Notes: a model not told the origin generated them from the sequence alone. Counted from the stretch's first letter, positions 24,383 to 34,027 are shown. The stretch is 64,000 nt of DNA from Streptomyces sp. NBC_00178 (GCF_036206005.1 NZ_CP108143.1:2170001-2234000); one strand, 5' to 3'. Numbers and translations are program-made.

Positions 24383-24410
24383 GCCATCAGTCGTCTGCCA
24401 TCAGTCGTCA
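24383..24410 (-). repeat. 14-bp tandem duplication at the stop codon of the Bcr/CflA gene
   Basis: On the minus strand TGACGACTGATGGC (which contains the stop codon) is followed directly by AGACGACTGATGGC and a partial third unit TGACGG. It is one of four genes in the window with such a duplication at the 3' end. Confidence 0.85.
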
Positions 24411-25712
24411 GCCGGACAGGCTGCCGCTCCGCCACGGCCGGCAGAGCAGCAGGAAGCACGCGGTGGCGGACAGCCCGCAGACCACCTGCACGACGGCCAT
24501 GGGCACGGCGGTCGACTCGCCCGCGATCCCGACGAGCGGCGAGGCGATGGCACCGATGAGGAACTGGGACGTGCCCAGCAGCGCGGACGCCGAGCCCGCG
24601 GCGTGCTTCGTCCGCATCAGGGCCTGGGAGTTGGTGTTCGGCATCGCGAGGCCCATGCAGGACATCAGGACGAAGAGCCCGGCGGCGACCGGCAGCAGAC
24701 CGACGTCCCCGAACACGCCGGACGTCATCAGCAGCAGGGCGATCGCGGCGAGGGAGATGACCACGAGTCCGAAGCCGAGCGCCTTGTCGAGGCTGACCCG
24801 GCCGACCAGCAGCTTGCCGTTGATCTGGCCGACGGCGATCAGCCCGACGGAGTTGATGCCGAAGAGGAGGCTGAAGGTCTGCGGTGACGCCCCGTAGATC
24901 TCCTGGACGACGAAGGGGGACGCGCTGACGTAGGAGAAGAGCGCGGCGAAGGCGAGGCTGCCCGCCACCATGTAACCGGTGAACACCCGGTCGGCGAGCA
25001 GCCCGCGCATGGTGCGCAGGGCGTCCGTGAAGCCGCCGGTGTGCCGCTCCTCCGGGGGAAGGGTCTCGTGGAGGAACTTCCAGACGACGAAGGTGAGGGC
25101 CGCGCCGACGGCGACGAGGACGACGAAGATGCCGCGCCAGTCGGTGAACCGGAGGACCTGGCCGCCGATCACCGGGGCGATGACCGGGGCCACCCCGGAG
25201 ATCAGCATCAGCGTGGAGAAGAACCGGGCCATGTCCTCGCCGTCGAAGAGGTCGCGCACGACGGCCCGCGAGATCACGATGCCCGCCGCGCCGGCCAGTC
25301 CCTGCAGCAGGCGGAAGCCGATGAGCAGCTCGGCGGTGGGGGCCAGGGCGCAGATCGCGGTGGCGACGACGTAGACGATCATGCCGAGGAGCAGCGGCCT
25401 GCGGCGGCCCCAGCGGTCGCTCATGGGTCCGACGACGAGCTGGCCGAGCGCCATGCCGGTGAGGCAGGCGGTCAGGGTGAGCTGGATGGTGGCGGCCGGC
25501 GCGTGCAGGACGTCGGTGACCTCGGGCAGCGCCGGGAGGTACATGTCCATGGAGAGGGGCGGCAGCGCGGTCAGTCCGCCCAGGACCAGGGTGACCAGGA
25601 GTCCGACCCGCCGTGCCGCGGGGACGGAGATGCCTGGTGCGGCGCTGCCGGTGATCGGTATGTAGGGATGCTGCTCTCGCTGGGCCCGGCTCACGCCGCT
25701 GTCCGGCATCAT
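24408..25712 (-). CDS. Bcr/CflA-type MFS drug exporter
   Basis: 434 residues, twelve membrane helices. The signature loop MSDRWGRRRPLLLGM between helices 2 and 3 and FRLLQGLAGAAGIVISRAVVRD in helix 4-5 belong to the Bcr/CflA (DHA1) exporters, which pump bicyclomycin, chloramphenicol and related compounds; the substrate cannot be read here. The N-terminal 30 residues are a hydrophilic tail. It lies upstream of the DUF1990 gene on the same strand and is divergent from the Gfo/Idh gene. The stop codon sits in a 14-bp tandem duplication. Confidence 0.9.
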   Translation of the reverse strand: MMPDSGVSRAQREQHPYIPITGSAAPGISVPAARRVGLLVTLVLGGLTALPPLSMDMYLPALPEVTDVLHAPAATIQLTLTACLTGMALGQLVVGPMSDRWGRRRPLLLGMIVYVVATAICALAPTAELLIGFRLLQGLAGAAGIVISRAVVRDLFDGEDMARFFSTLMLISGVAPVIAPVIGGQVLRFTDWRGIFVVLVAVGAALTFVVWKFLHETLPPEERHTGGFTDALRTMRGLLADRVFTGYMVAGSLAFAALFSYVSASPFVVQEIYGASPQTFSLLFGINSVGLIAVGQINGKLLVGRVSLDKALGFGLVVISLAAIALLLMTSGVFGDVGLLPVAAGLFVLMSCMGLAMPNTNSQALMRTKHAAGSASALLGTSQFLIGAIASPLVGIAGESTAVPMAVVQVVCGLSATACFLLLCRPWRSGSLSG

Positions 25713-25793
25713 CGTCTCCGCTTCGTTGAAACCGCATCTATGCTCTCAGGTCAGTCGTAGTGGTCGAAACCTTTTCTCCGGGAGCGGGCGGGC

Positions 25794-26798
25794 ATGAGCG
25801 GAACTGTGCGTTGGGGCGTTCTGGCCACGGGCGGCATAGCCGCGACCTTCACGGCGGATCTGCTGGCCATGAAGGACCCGCGGGCCGAGATCGTGGCGGT
25901 CGCCTCGCGCACCGAGGCCTCGGCGAAGGCCTTCGCCGAGCGGTTCGGGATCGGACGGGCGTACGGCAGCTGGGCGGAGCTCGTCGCCGACGAGACGGTC
26001 GACGTGGTCTACGTCGCGACCCCGCATTCCGCGCACCGGGAGGCGGCGGGGCTCGCCCTGGAGGCCGGCAAGCACGTGCTGTGCGAGAAGGCGTTCACGC
26101 TCGACGAGCGCGAGGCCCGGGAGCTGGTGGACCTGGCGCGGGAGCGCGGGCTGTTCCTGATGGAAGCCATGTGGACGTACTGCAATCCGCTCATCCGCCG
26201 CATGACCGAGCTGGTGCGGGACGGGGCGATCGGCGAGATCCGCACGGTGCAGGCGGACTTCGGGTTCGCGGGCACGTTCGGGGCCGAGCACCGGCTGCGG
26301 GATCCCGCCCTGGGCGGCGGCGCGCTGCTCGACCTCGGCGTCTATCCGGTGTCGTTCGCGCATCTGCTGCTGGGTGAGCCGGACCGCGTACAGGCCGACG
26401 CCCTCCTGTCACCCGAGGGCGTGGACCTGAACACGGGAATGCTGCTGGGCTGGGACTCGGGTGCGACCGCGCTGCTGGGCTGCTCGATCGTGGGGGACCT
26501 GCCGACCGTCGCGTCGGTGACCGGGACGGCGGGGCGCATCGATTTCCCGCACGGCTTCTTCCACCCGGACAGCTTCGTCCTGCACCGCACCGGCCGGGAG
26601 CCGGAGACGGTCACCTCGGGCCCCGGCCCGCAGGGGCTGACGGGTATGCAGTACGAGGCCGCCGAGGTGAACCGGGCCCTGCTGGCCGGCGAGAAGGAGT
26701 CCCCTCTGGTGCCGCTGGAGGGCTCCCTCGCCGTGATGCGGACGCTCGACGCGGTGCGTGAGCGCATCGGCGTCCGCTACCCCGCGGACCGGGCCTGA
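25794..26798 (+). CDS. Gfo/Idh/MocA-family oxidoreductase
   Basis: 334 residues. N-terminal Rossmann domain (VRWGVLATGGIAATF; IVAVASRTEASAKAFAERFG) with the family motif GKHVLCEKAFTLDEREA in which the Lys of the EKP/EKA element is catalytic; then a C-terminal dimer domain (LGGGALLDLGVYPVSFAHLL). Members oxidise or reduce sugars and related polyols with NAD(P). The EKP proline is replaced by Ala, which occurs in trans-dihydrobenzene-diol-type members. Substrate is unknown and no sugar operon is adjacent. Confidence 0.9.
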   Translation: MSGTVRWGVLATGGIAATFTADLLAMKDPRAEIVAVASRTEASAKAFAERFGIGRAYGSWAELVADETVDVVYVATPHSAHREAAGLALEAGKHVLCEKAFTLDEREARELVDLARERGLFLMEAMWTYCNPLIRRMTELVRDGAIGEIRTVQADFGFAGTFGAEHRLRDPALGGGALLDLGVYPVSFAHLLLGEPDRVQADALLSPEGVDLNTGMLLGWDSGATALLGCSIVGDLPTVASVTGTAGRIDFPHGFFHPDSFVLHRTGREPETVTSGPGPQGLTGMQYEAAEVNRALLAGEKESPLVPLEGSLAVMRTLDAVRERIGVRYPADRA

Positions 26799-26808
26799 CC
26801 CGGGCCGG

Positions 26809-28476
26809 CTAGGCGGGGGTGAGCCCCGGGTTGCCGGCCTCCGTCACGAAGGAGGCGGCCGTGCTGACGGGCGCGCCGGGGGTGGTGACCGCCGGCACCG
26901 TGCGGTAGTCGGCGCGTGCCGAGTCCTTGCCGAGACCGACGAGGACGTAGCCGCGGCGGCCGTTGTAGAACTTCAGGTGGGGGTTGGCCGCCATCTGGTT
27001 GGCGTAGCTGGCCGGCTTGTCCGAGCCGTCCTTGCCGCTGGTGATCGAGGTGGCCACGATCTCGGTGCCGACGGTCCGGGACGCCGGGTCGTCGAAGTCC
27101 TTCTTCAGGTCGAAGCCGTAGGCGACGTGGACGTCACCGGTCAGGACCATCAGGTTGTCGATCCCGGCTGCCTCCGCGCCGTCCATGATCCGCTGCCGGG
27201 ACGCCGGGTAGCCGTCCCACGAGTCCATGGACAGCTTGTAGGCGTCGGTCGGCACGTCCCGGCGCTGGGCGAAGGTGACCTGCTGGGGCACGACGTTCCA
27301 GAGAGCGTCCGAACGCTTCCAGCCGTCGATCAGCCAGCGCTCCTGTGTGGCGCCCGTCATGGTGCGCGACGGGTCCTCGGACTCCGGGCCCGGGACCTTC
27401 CAGCCGTCGCCGTACGCCTGGTTGCTGCGGTACTGGCGGGTGTCGAGGATGTCGAACTGCGCGAGGCGCCCGAAGCGCAGGCGGCGGTAGAGCCGCATGT
27501 CGGGGCCGGCCGGGCGCTGCGGGGTGCGCAACGGCTGGTTCTCCCAGTACGCGCGGTAGGCGGCGGCCCGGCGCAGCAGGAACTCCTCCGGCGGGACGTC
27601 GTTCTCCGGGGTGTCGCCCGCGTAGTTGTTCTCCGTCTCGTGGTCGTCCCAGGTGACGACGAAGGGGTGCGCGGCGTGGGCGGCCCGCAGGTCGGGGTCC
27701 GACTTGTAGAGGCCGTACCGCATGCGGTAGTCCTCCAGCGTGAGCGTCTCCCGGTTGAAGTGGTCGGGGAGCACGCGGTCCGTGTAGTTGCGGGCGCCGC
27801 CGACGGCCGTGACGGCGTACTCGTAGAGGTAGTCGCCGAGGTGGAAGACCACGTCGACGTCCTCGCCCGCCAGGTGCTTGTAGGCGGTGAAGTAGCCGTC
27901 GTGGTAGGCCTGGCAGGAGACCGCGGCCAGGTTCAGCGAGCTGTTGCGGGCCCCGGCGGAGGGTGCGGTGCGGGTGCGGCCGGTGGGGCTGATCCAACTG
28001 CCTGCGCGGAAGCGGTAGTAGAACGTCCGGTCGTCGTCGAGGCCCTTCACGTCGACGTGGACGCTGTGGCCGAACTCCGGGTGCGCGGTGGCGGTGCCGC
28101 GCCGCACCGAACGCCGGAAGCGCTCGTCGCGGGCGATCTCCCAGTGGACCACGACGCGCTCGGCGGGCAGTCCGCCGTTCGCCTCGTAGGGGCGGGGCGC
28201 GAGTCTGGTCCACAGCAGCACGGAGTCGGGCAGGGGGTCGCCGGAGGCCACACCGAGCGTGAAGGGGTCCTCCGTGATCTTCCGGGCATCGAACTCGGCG
28301 GCGCTCGCGACACCGGCCGCGGGCAGGTTCGCGGCGAAGGCGAGCGCGGCGGCCGCGCCGGTGACGGTGAGGAAGCGGCGGCGGCCCACTCCCGAACCGA
28401 GGCGCCTCGCGGCGGCCCGGAACTCTTCGGAATGCCCCTGCCCTGCGGGCGCGGTGATGATCTGTGCGGGTGTCAT
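26809..28476 (-). CDS. phoD: PhoD-like alkaline phosphatase, Tat-exported
   Basis: 555 residues from ATG at 28476, preceded by GGAGGGG. The twin-arginine signal GRRRFLTV (31-38) and following Ala-rich stretch mark export by Tat. Metal-binding blocks are present: [30 protein letters not shown], and TGDVHVAYG near the C-terminus. PhoD enzymes release phosphate from phosphodiesters and wall teichoic acid, usually under PhoP control; I looked for PHO-box direct repeats and did not see a clear one in the 144 nt to the divergent SDR start. A longer in-frame reading adds 40 residues with three Cys and no ribosome site and is not preferred. Confidence 0.93.
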   Translation of the reverse strand: MTPAQIITAPAGQGHSEEFRAAARRLGSGVGRRRFLTVTGAAAALAFAANLPAAGVASAAEFDARKITEDPFTLGVASGDPLPDSVLLWTRLAPRPYEANGGLPAERVVVHWEIARDERFRRSVRRGTATAHPEFGHSVHVDVKGLDDDRTFYYRFRAGSWISPTGRTRTAPSAGARNSSLNLAAVSCQAYHDGYFTAYKHLAGEDVDVVFHLGDYLYEYAVTAVGGARNYTDRVLPDHFNRETLTLEDYRMRYGLYKSDPDLRAAHAAHPFVVTWDDHETENNYAGDTPENDVPPEEFLLRRAAAYRAYWENQPLRTPQRPAGPDMRLYRRLRFGRLAQFDILDTRQYRSNQAYGDGWKVPGPESEDPSRTMTGATQERWLIDGWKRSDALWNVVPQQVTFAQRRDVPTDAYKLSMDSWDGYPASRQRIMDGAEAAGIDNLMVLTGDVHVAYGFDLKKDFDDPASRTVGTEIVATSITSGKDGSDKPASYANQMAANPHLKFYNGRRGYVLVGLGKDSARADYRTVPAVTTPGAPVSTAASFVTEAGNPGLTPA

Positions 28477-28619
28477 ATGCCCCTCCCCTGCTGGATGTTG
28501 CCAGAGGCATTCGAGACCGCGCGGACAACGTCCCGTGGGCACGTACACAACATCCGAATGGCGGTGCGATGAGCACCGGGTGCCGGCACGGTGCAAACCC
28601 TCCCGTACGCTGCCGGGCC

Positions 28620-29375
28620 ATGAACGCTGAGCAGCACATCGCAGTCGTCACAGGTGCGGGATCGGGGATCGGGAGGGCGGTCGCGCTGGCGCTCTCGGGT
28701 GCGGGATGGACGGTGGCACTGGCGGGCCGGCGGGCAGCGGCCCTGGAGGAGACCGCCGCGGCGGCCGGCCCGGGCCGCACGGTGTGCCTGCCGACCGACG
28801 TGACCGATCCGGACGGCGTGGCGGCGCTCTTCACCGCCGTGCGGGAACGGTTCGGCAGGCTCGATCTGCTCTTCAACAACGCGGGTACGTTCGGGCCCGG
28901 TTCGCTACCGGTCGAGGACCTGGCGTACGAGGACTGGCGGACCGTCGTGGACGTCAACCTGACGGGAGCCTTCCTGTGCGCCCAGGGGGCGTACCGCCTG
29001 ATGAAGGACCAGGAGCCGCAGGGCGGGCGGATCATCAACAACGGGTCCGTCTCCGCGCACGCCCCGCGCCCGCACTCGATCGCCTACACGGCGACGAAGC
29101 ACGCGGTGACCGGCCTGACGAAGTCGCTGTCCCTGGACGGGCGGCCGTACCGGATCGCCTGCGGCCAGATCGACATCGGCAACGCGGCGACCGACATGAC
29201 GGAGCGCATGAGCACGGGGATCCTCCAGGCCGACGGCACGGTGGCCGCGGAGCCGGTGATGGCCGCGTCGGACGTGGCTCGGACGGTCCTGCACATGGCG
29301 GAGCTCCCCCTGGAGGCCAACGTGCAGTTCGCGACGGTGCTGGCCACGGCGATGCCGTACGTGGGCCGAGGATGA
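28620..29375 (+). CDS. Short-chain dehydrogenase/reductase
   Basis: 251 residues. Classical SDR marks: cofactor motif [10 protein letters not shown] (11-20), NNAG, and the catalytic triad Ser-Tyr-Lys with [20 protein letters not shown]. An Arg-Arg pair after beta-2 (LAGRRAAA) suggests NADP(H). Substrate unknown. Divergent from phoD; no partner downstream. An upstream in-frame start adds a Cys- and Arg-rich segment and is not preferred. Confidence 0.9.
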   Translation: MNAEQHIAVVTGAGSGIGRAVALALSGAGWTVALAGRRAAALEETAAAAGPGRTVCLPTDVTDPDGVAALFTAVRERFGRLDLLFNNAGTFGPGSLPVEDLAYEDWRTVVDVNLTGAFLCAQGAYRLMKDQEPQGGRIINNGSVSAHAPRPHSIAYTATKHAVTGLTKSLSLDGRPYRIACGQIDIGNAATDMTERMSTGILQADGTVAAEPVMAASDVARTVLHMAELPLEANVQFATVLATAMPYVGRG

Positions 29376-29511
29376 CTGTTTCGCTTCACAATCGCCCGCA
29401 TTTCGGCGCTAATTGAAAGAGTTTGCAAATTTCCGCCGACCAGTCCGCGCAAGCGCGTGCTGCCCGTATGCTGCTGACCTTCACCAGTTGCACACAGAAG
29501 GACCACACCGC

Positions 29512-29976
29512 ATGCGCATACGCACCGCCGCGCCCCTCGCCCTGGCCGCCGCCGCCGCACTGGCCGGCTCGCTCCTCGCCACGGCCCCGGCCTCGGCGGC
29601 CTCCCACCAGGGCGGGCTGCACCTCGGCAAGATCCAGTACGACAGCCCGGGGTCCGACAACCGCTCGAACACCTCGCTGAACGCCGAGTACGTGGACATC
29701 CACAACAACGGCCGGTCCACGCTGCAGCTGAGGGGCTACAAGCTGAAGGACAACACCGGCTACACGTACACCTTCCCGTCCCACACCGTCGGCGCGGGCA
29801 AGACGGTCCGGGTCCACACCGGCAAGGGCCGCGACAGCGGGGCCCACGCCTACTGGAACCGCGGCTCGTACGTCTGGAACAACACCGGCGACAAGGCCCG
29901 GCTGTACAAGCCGGGCGGCACGCTCCTCGACTCCTGCTCCTGGCCGAAGGGCAGCGGGGTCAAGGTCTGCCACTGA
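29512..29976 (+). CDS. Secreted lamin-tail-domain (LTD) protein
   Basis: 154 residues. Signal peptide 1-30 (LAATAPASAA-type cleavage before SHQGG). The rest is a single lamin-tail fold: SLNAEYVDIHNNGRSTLQLR, GYKLKDNTGYTYTFPSHTVG, VRVHTGKGRDSGAHAYW and a closing Cys in GTLLDSCSW with VKVCH. Bacterial LTD proteins are extracellular and often fused to nucleases, but this one is the domain alone. AAGGA lies 10 nt before ATG 29512. The upstream 120 nt is unusually AT-rich for the region (TTTGCAAATTT) and is likely the promoter. A strong hairpin follows. Confidence 0.88.
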   Translation: MRIRTAAPLALAAAAALAGSLLATAPASAASHQGGLHLGKIQYDSPGSDNRSNTSLNAEYVDIHNNGRSTLQLRGYKLKDNTGYTYTFPSHTVGAGKTVRVHTGKGRDSGAHAYWNRGSYVWNNTGDKARLYKPGGTLLDSCSWPKGSGVKVCH

Positions 29977-30025
29977 CCACAGTGACCGGGCCACCGCGGC
30001 CAAGGGGGGTCCGCGGGACGGCCGG

Positions 30026-30061
30026 GAGGTGGTCCGGAGTGTCAGGACTCCGGACCACCTC
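30026..30061 (+). terminator. Terminator after the lamin-tail gene
   Basis: GAGGTGGTCCGGAGT (30026-30040) pairs perfectly with ACTCCGGACCACCTC (30047-30061) across GTCAGG, a 15-bp stem, 50 nt downstream of the stop at 29976. Confidence 0.85.
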
Positions 30062-30160
30062 GGGACCCGCCGGGGGACGCCCTCCCCGCGGACACTCCCG
30101 CACCGCACCGAAGGACACGGGCCGGGAATGCGCGCCGGGGCCGCCGGGTTGGGCCCGTAC

Positions 30161-31015
30161 ATGAGCCCACTCCCGCGCGCCGAGGTACTCCGCTACACCG
30201 CCTTCTCCGCCGACCCGGACGGCGGCAACCCCGCCGGGGTCGTCCTCGACGCCTCCGGACTGGACGATGCCGGGATGCTCGCCGTCGCCGCGGAACTGAA
30301 CTACAGCGAGTCGGCGTTCCTCACCGCCCCGGACGGCCGCGGCGGCCACACCATCCGCTACTTCAGCCCCCGGGCCGAGGTCCCCTTCTGCGGTCACGCC
30401 ACCGTCGCCGCCGCCATCGCGCTGGCGGAGCGGGACGGCCCGGGCGACCTGGTCTTCTCCACCGCCGCCGGACCGGTCCCGGTCACCGTCACCCGCGAGG
30501 GCGGAGAACTGCGCGCCACCCTCACCAGCGTCGAGCCCCGCGTCACGGACGCCGCCCCCGGAGACCTCGCGGAGGCCCTGTCCGCCCTGGCCTGGCCGGC
30601 CGTCGACCTCGACCCGGCGCTTCCGCCCCGCATCGCCTACGCGGGCGCCCGCCACCTGGTCCTGTCCGCGGCCACGCGGGAACGCCTCGCGGACCTGTCG
30701 TACGACTTCGACCGACTGGACGCGCTCATGCAGCGGCTCGACCTGACGACCGTTCAGCTGGTGTGGCGCGAGTCGGAGACCGTCTTCCACGTGCGTGACC
30801 CGTTCCCGGTCGGCGGCGTGGTCGAGGACCCGGCGACGGGCGCCGCGGCGGCCGCCTTCGGGGCGTACGCGCGTGAACTCGGCCTCGTCCCGGACGACGC
30901 GGTGCTCACCCTCCACCAGGGCGCCGACATGGGCCGCCCCGGCACCCTGACGGTCGGGCTCCGCCCGGGCGACCCGCGCGTCAGGGTGAGCGGAACGGGC
31001 ACCCGTATCGGCTGA
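30161..31015 (+). CDS. PhzF-family isomerase
   Basis: 284 residues. The motifs GGNPAGVV, catalytic Glu in NYSESAFL, FCGHATVAAAIAL and EDPATGAAAAAFG are those of the PhzF family, in the full two-lobe length. It is a canonical member, closer to E. coli YddE-like proteins than the shorter gene at 7214. Substrate unknown. ATG at 30161. The 3' end ACCCGTATCGGCTG is repeated in inverted orientation 80 nt downstream (31097-31110). No phenazine biosynthesis genes are nearby. Confidence 0.9.
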   Translation: MSPLPRAEVLRYTAFSADPDGGNPAGVVLDASGLDDAGMLAVAAELNYSESAFLTAPDGRGGHTIRYFSPRAEVPFCGHATVAAAIALAERDGPGDLVFSTAAGPVPVTVTREGGELRATLTSVEPRVTDAAPGDLAEALSALAWPAVDLDPALPPRIAYAGARHLVLSAATRERLADLSYDFDRLDALMQRLDLTTVQLVWRESETVFHVRDPFPVGGVVEDPATGAAAAAFGAYARELGLVPDDAVLTLHQGADMGRPGTLTVGLRPGDPRVRVSGTGTRIG

Positions 31016-31110
31016 CCCCACTATTCCCGGTCCCGGGCGAGCAGATCCCCCATCTCCTCGAACTGCTCCGGCGTCAGCGGACCGCGGGTAGGGGGGCAGC
31101 CGATACGGGT
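31003..31110. repeat. 14-bp inverted repeat flanking a possible gene remnant
   Basis: ACCCGTATCGGCTG (31003-31016, the end of the phzF-like gene) and CAGCCGATACGGGT (31097-31110) are exact inverted copies about 80 nt apart. On the minus strand the enclosed sequence reads GPLTPEQFEEMGDLLARDRE followed by a stop at 31021, which looks like the tail of a real protein, but no credible start precedes it in that frame. It could be a gene remnant or the end of a frameshifted small gene. Confidence 0.5.
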
Positions 31111-31144
31111 TGGAGTGCATGAGGAGGCAAGCGGTCCCTGCCGG

Positions 31145-31762
31145 TCACGCTCCGACGACGTACACCCCGCCCCGCGCCGCCGCTGCCGCCGCGGCCGCCG
31201 CGCGGTCCGCGACAGTCTCGTCGAGGACGCCGCCGGCGGCCAGCAGCCGGTAGTAGAGGGGCGCCGAGACCGCCCCGACCACCTCACGGGCATCCGTGCC
31301 GGCGGGGAGTTCACCGCGGGCGACCGCCGCGTCGACGCAGCCGGACCATTCGTCGATGCGCACCGCGTAGAAGCGGTGCAGCGCCTCGGCCGTGCGGTCG
31401 TCGCAGGTGGCGGCGGCGATGACGGCGGCGAAGAGGGGGCCCTGGCGCGGGTCGGCCAGAGTGCGTGCCACCAGCCGCGCGTTGGCCCTGAGGTCCTCGT
31501 CGAGGGAGCCCGTGTCCGTGCGCGGGACGGACTGCTCCGCCATGTCCGTCAGCAGGTCGGCGACCAGTCCCGCCGTCGTGGACCAGCGGCGGTAGACCGT
31601 CGTCTTGCCGACCTCCGCGCGGCGTGCGACGTCGGCGAGGTCCAGCCCGTCGAAGCCGTGCTCGATCAGCGCGTCACCGGCCGCGCGCAGCACCGCTTCG
31701 CGCACCCGGGCCGTGCGCCCGCCGGGCCGGACCGTTCCCGGCTCCGCGTCGCCTGCATCCAT
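31145..31762 (-). CDS. TetR-family transcriptional regulator
   Basis: 205 residues. HTH: VREAVLRAAGDALIEHGFDG then LDLADVARRAEVGKTTVYRR (about 20-59). The C-terminal domain (VARTLADPRQGPLFAAVIAAA; WSGCVDAAVARGELPAGTDA) is of the TetR_C_33-like type found beside exporters. It is divergent from the MFS gene at 31879 and is the likely repressor of it. The 116-nt gap contains direct repeats CCATTAA (31778 and 31831) and GTTCC/GGAAC half-sites, a possible operator. The MFS target now carries a frameshift, so the circuit may be inactive. Confidence 0.9.
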   Translation of the reverse strand: MDAGDAEPGTVRPGGRTARVREAVLRAAGDALIEHGFDGLDLADVARRAEVGKTTVYRRWSTTAGLVADLLTDMAEQSVPRTDTGSLDEDLRANARLVARTLADPRQGPLFAAVIAAATCDDRTAEALHRFYAVRIDEWSGCVDAAVARGELPAGTDAREVVGAVSAPLYYRLLAAGGVLDETVADRAAAAAAAAARGGVYVVGA

Positions 31763-31878
31763 AACGGGTCTCCAGTTCCATTAATAGCCGCACCCTGTTA
31801 CGTTGAGCCCATTCTAACGGAACTCCGGAACCATTAAGACTCCATGGACCCCGGACCATGTCCAGGAAAGGGCACCCC
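31763..31878. promoter_or_regulatory. Divergent promoter/operator region of the TetR-MFS pair
   Basis: CCATTAA occurs at 31778-31784 and 31831-31837, the first preceded by GTTCC and the second by the partly palindromic GGAACTCCGGAACC (31819-31832). This gap is more AT-rich than its flanks. The operator assignment is inference from layout. Confidence 0.4.
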
Positions 31879-33335
31879 ATGTCCCACACCGGCACGAGAC
31901 CGGCCGACGCACCCTCCCGGGCGGCCGCACCGCGCATGACCGGCCGCCAGAAGCTCGTCCTCGCCCTCCTCCTCGGCGCACAGTTCATGATCGCCGTCGA
32001 CTTCTCCATCCTGAACGTCGCACTGCCCGCCGTCGGCCAGGGCCTCGGCTTCTCGCTCGCACACCTCCAGTGGATCGCCACCTCCTTCGCGCTCGCCGCC
32101 GCCGGATTCACGCTCCTGTTCGGGCGCGTCGCCGATCTCGTGGGCCGCAAACGCCTGTTCACCGGCGGCATGGCCGTCCTCGGTCTCGCCTCCGCACTCG
32201 GCGGGATCGCCACGTCCCCCGAGGTCCTGCTCACCGCGCGGGTGCTGCAGGGCCTGGCGACCGCGGCGGTGACCCCGGCCGGACTCGCGCTGCTCACGAC
32301 GGCGTTCAGGGAGGGGCCGCTGCGCGAGCGCGCCCTCGGACTCAACGGCGCCCTGATGTCGGCCGGGTTCACCGCCGGAGCGGTCCTCGGCGGGCTCCTG
32401 ACCGATCTGCTCTCCTGGCGCTGGGCCTTCTTCGTCAACGTCCCCGTCGCCGCGCTCGTCGTCGCCCTGGCCCCGTCCGTGATCACCGACTCCCGTCCGG
32501 CCGTACGCCCGAAGCTCGACGTACCGGGTGCCGCTGCCGTCACCGGCGGTCTGCTGCTGCTGGTGTACGGGCTGACGCGGGCGGGCGAGTCGGGCTGGAC
32601 CGCGCCCGCCACCCTCACCGCCCTGCTCGCCGGGGCCGCGCTGCTCGGCGCGTTCCTGCTCGTCGAGAAGCGGTCCGCGGAGCCCCTCGTCCCGTGCGCA
32701 TCCTCCGGCGCCGCAACGTGATCTGGGGCAACGCCGCCGGGCTGATCGCCTTCGTGACCGAGACCTCCCTGGTCTTCCTGCTCACGCTGTACCTCCAGGA
32801 GGTGCTCGGCTACTCGCCGCTGGCCACCGGCCTCGCCTTCGGGGTCCTGGGCATCGGCACCGTGACCGGCGGGATGCTGGGCGGCCGCGCCGTCGGCCGG
32901 TTCGGCAACCGGCGCACCCTCGTGCTCGGCGGTGTCGTGCAGGCCGCCGCCACCCTCTCGCTGGTGGCGCTCGGCACGTCCGGCGGATGGATCGCCCTCC
33001 TGCTGGCCGCGACCTTCGTGGGCGGCGTCGGCAACATGCTGGTGATCGTCGGCTTCATGGTCACCGCCACCTCCGGGCTCCCCGACGAGGAGCAGGGACT
33101 CGCCACCGGGCTCGCCACGATGACGCAGCAGGTCGGCATCACGATGGGCATCCCGGTCATGAGCGCGGTGGTGACCGCCCGTACGGGCGCGACGACCGGG
33201 CCGGACGCGGTGCTGTCCGGAGTCTCGGCGGCGGTCCTGGTGAATGCCGTGCTCGTCCTGGCGGGTGCCGTGCTCGCCCGGGCGTTCCTCGGACGGCCGG
33301 ACGCGCGCTCCACGACCGGGCGCGCCGATGGGTGA
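31879..33335 (+). pseudogene. MFS drug exporter (DHA2, 14-helix type) interrupted by a frameshift
   Basis: The reading frame from ATG 31879 (AAAGGG upstream) gives helices 1 to about 8 of an EmrB/QacA-like exporter (AVDFSILNVALPAVGQG; GRVADLVGRKRLF; FFVNVPVAALVVALAP) and stops at 32721. From about 32694 the homology continues in the next frame (VRILRRRNVIWGNAAGLIAF to the stop at 33335). Inserting one G after 32693 (CCCG-G-TGCGC) restores a continuous protein of about 485 residues. So one base is missing: either a real inactivating mutation or a sequencing error in a GC-rich stretch. It is divergent from a TetR gene that would regulate it. The stop codon begins a run of 16-bp tandem repeats. 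Confidence 0.85.
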
Positions 33336-33377
33336 GTCGGACCGGGGGTGAGTCGGACCGGGGGTGAGTCGGGACGG
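33330..33377 (+). repeat. 16-bp tandem repeat on the stop codon of the MFS gene
   Basis: GGGTGAGTCGGACCGG occurs at 33330-33345 and 33346-33361, followed by GGGTGAGTCGGGACGG (33362-33377) and further degenerate copies to about 33406. The first unit contains the TGA stop of the MFS gene. Confidence 0.9.
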
Positions 33378-33445
33378 TGAGTGGGTCGGGACGGCGGGTG
33401 AGTCGGGCCACGGCCGGGCGGCGGGTGCGCGGCAGGATGGCGGTC

Positions 33446-34027
33446 ATGGCACCACCTCTGACCGTCCCCAGCATGACCGCAGGAGCGGACTTCGTCCTGC
33501 GGCCCTGGGAGATGAGCGACCTGCCCCTCGTCCGCGAGGCCGCGCAGGACGACTACATCCCGCTGATCACCACGATCCCGTCGCCGTACTCCGACGCCGG
33601 AGCGCAGGCCTTCGTCAGACGGCAGTGGAGCCGGGCGGCGGCGGGCACCGGCTACCCCTTCACCATCGCCAGGACCCGGGACCGCAGGCCGGTCGGCGCG
33701 ATCGGCCTCTGGCTCGGGGACGAGGCGGAGGGCCGGGCCTCGCTCGGCTACTGGATGACGGGGCAGGCCCGTGGCCAGGGCGTGGCGGGAGCGGCCCTGC
33801 GCACGGTCACGACCTGGGCCCTGCACGAGCTGCGCATCCCGCGCGCACAGGTCCTCATCGAGCCGTGGAACACCGCGTCGGTGCGGACCGCGGAGAGCGC
33901 CGGATACCGCCGTGAGGGACTTCTGCGCGGCTGGCAGGAGATCGGGGGCCGCCGCCGCGACATGCTGATGTACGCCCGGCTGAACGACGACCGTCCCTCC
34001 GGTGACAGGGCGCCGACGGAGAGCTGA
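33446..34027 (+). CDS. GNAT-family N-acetyltransferase (RimJ/RimL type)
   Basis: 193 residues. After FVLRPWEMSDLPLVREA the GNAT core runs through VGAIGLWLG, ASLGYWMTGQARGQGVAGAA (acetyl-CoA loop Q/RxxGxA) and IEPWNTASVRTAESAGYRRE, the pattern of the RimJ/RimL and related side-chain N-acetyltransferases. Target unknown. Start ATG 33446 is chosen from three close Met codons because CAGGA is 8 nt upstream. It follows the repeat-bearing end of the MFS gene. Confidence 0.87.
   Translation: MAPPLTVPSMTAGADFVLRPWEMSDLPLVREAAQDDYIPLITTIPSPYSDAGAQAFVRRQWSRAAAGTGYPFTIARTRDRRPVGAIGLWLGDEAEGRASLGYWMTGQARGQGVAGAALRTVTTWALHELRIPRAQVLIEPWNTASVRTAESAGYRREGLLRGWQEIGGRRRDMLMYARLNDDRPSGDRAPTES

Noticed and set aside
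26758..28572. 604-residue plus-strand frame opposite phoD
   Set aside because: Antisense shadow of phoD: Val/Gly/Arg rich and no family motifs, while the minus strand has the full PhoD motif set.
28477..28619. PHO box upstream of phoD
   Set aside because: No pair of 11-bp direct repeats of the GTTCACC type could be found in the gap.
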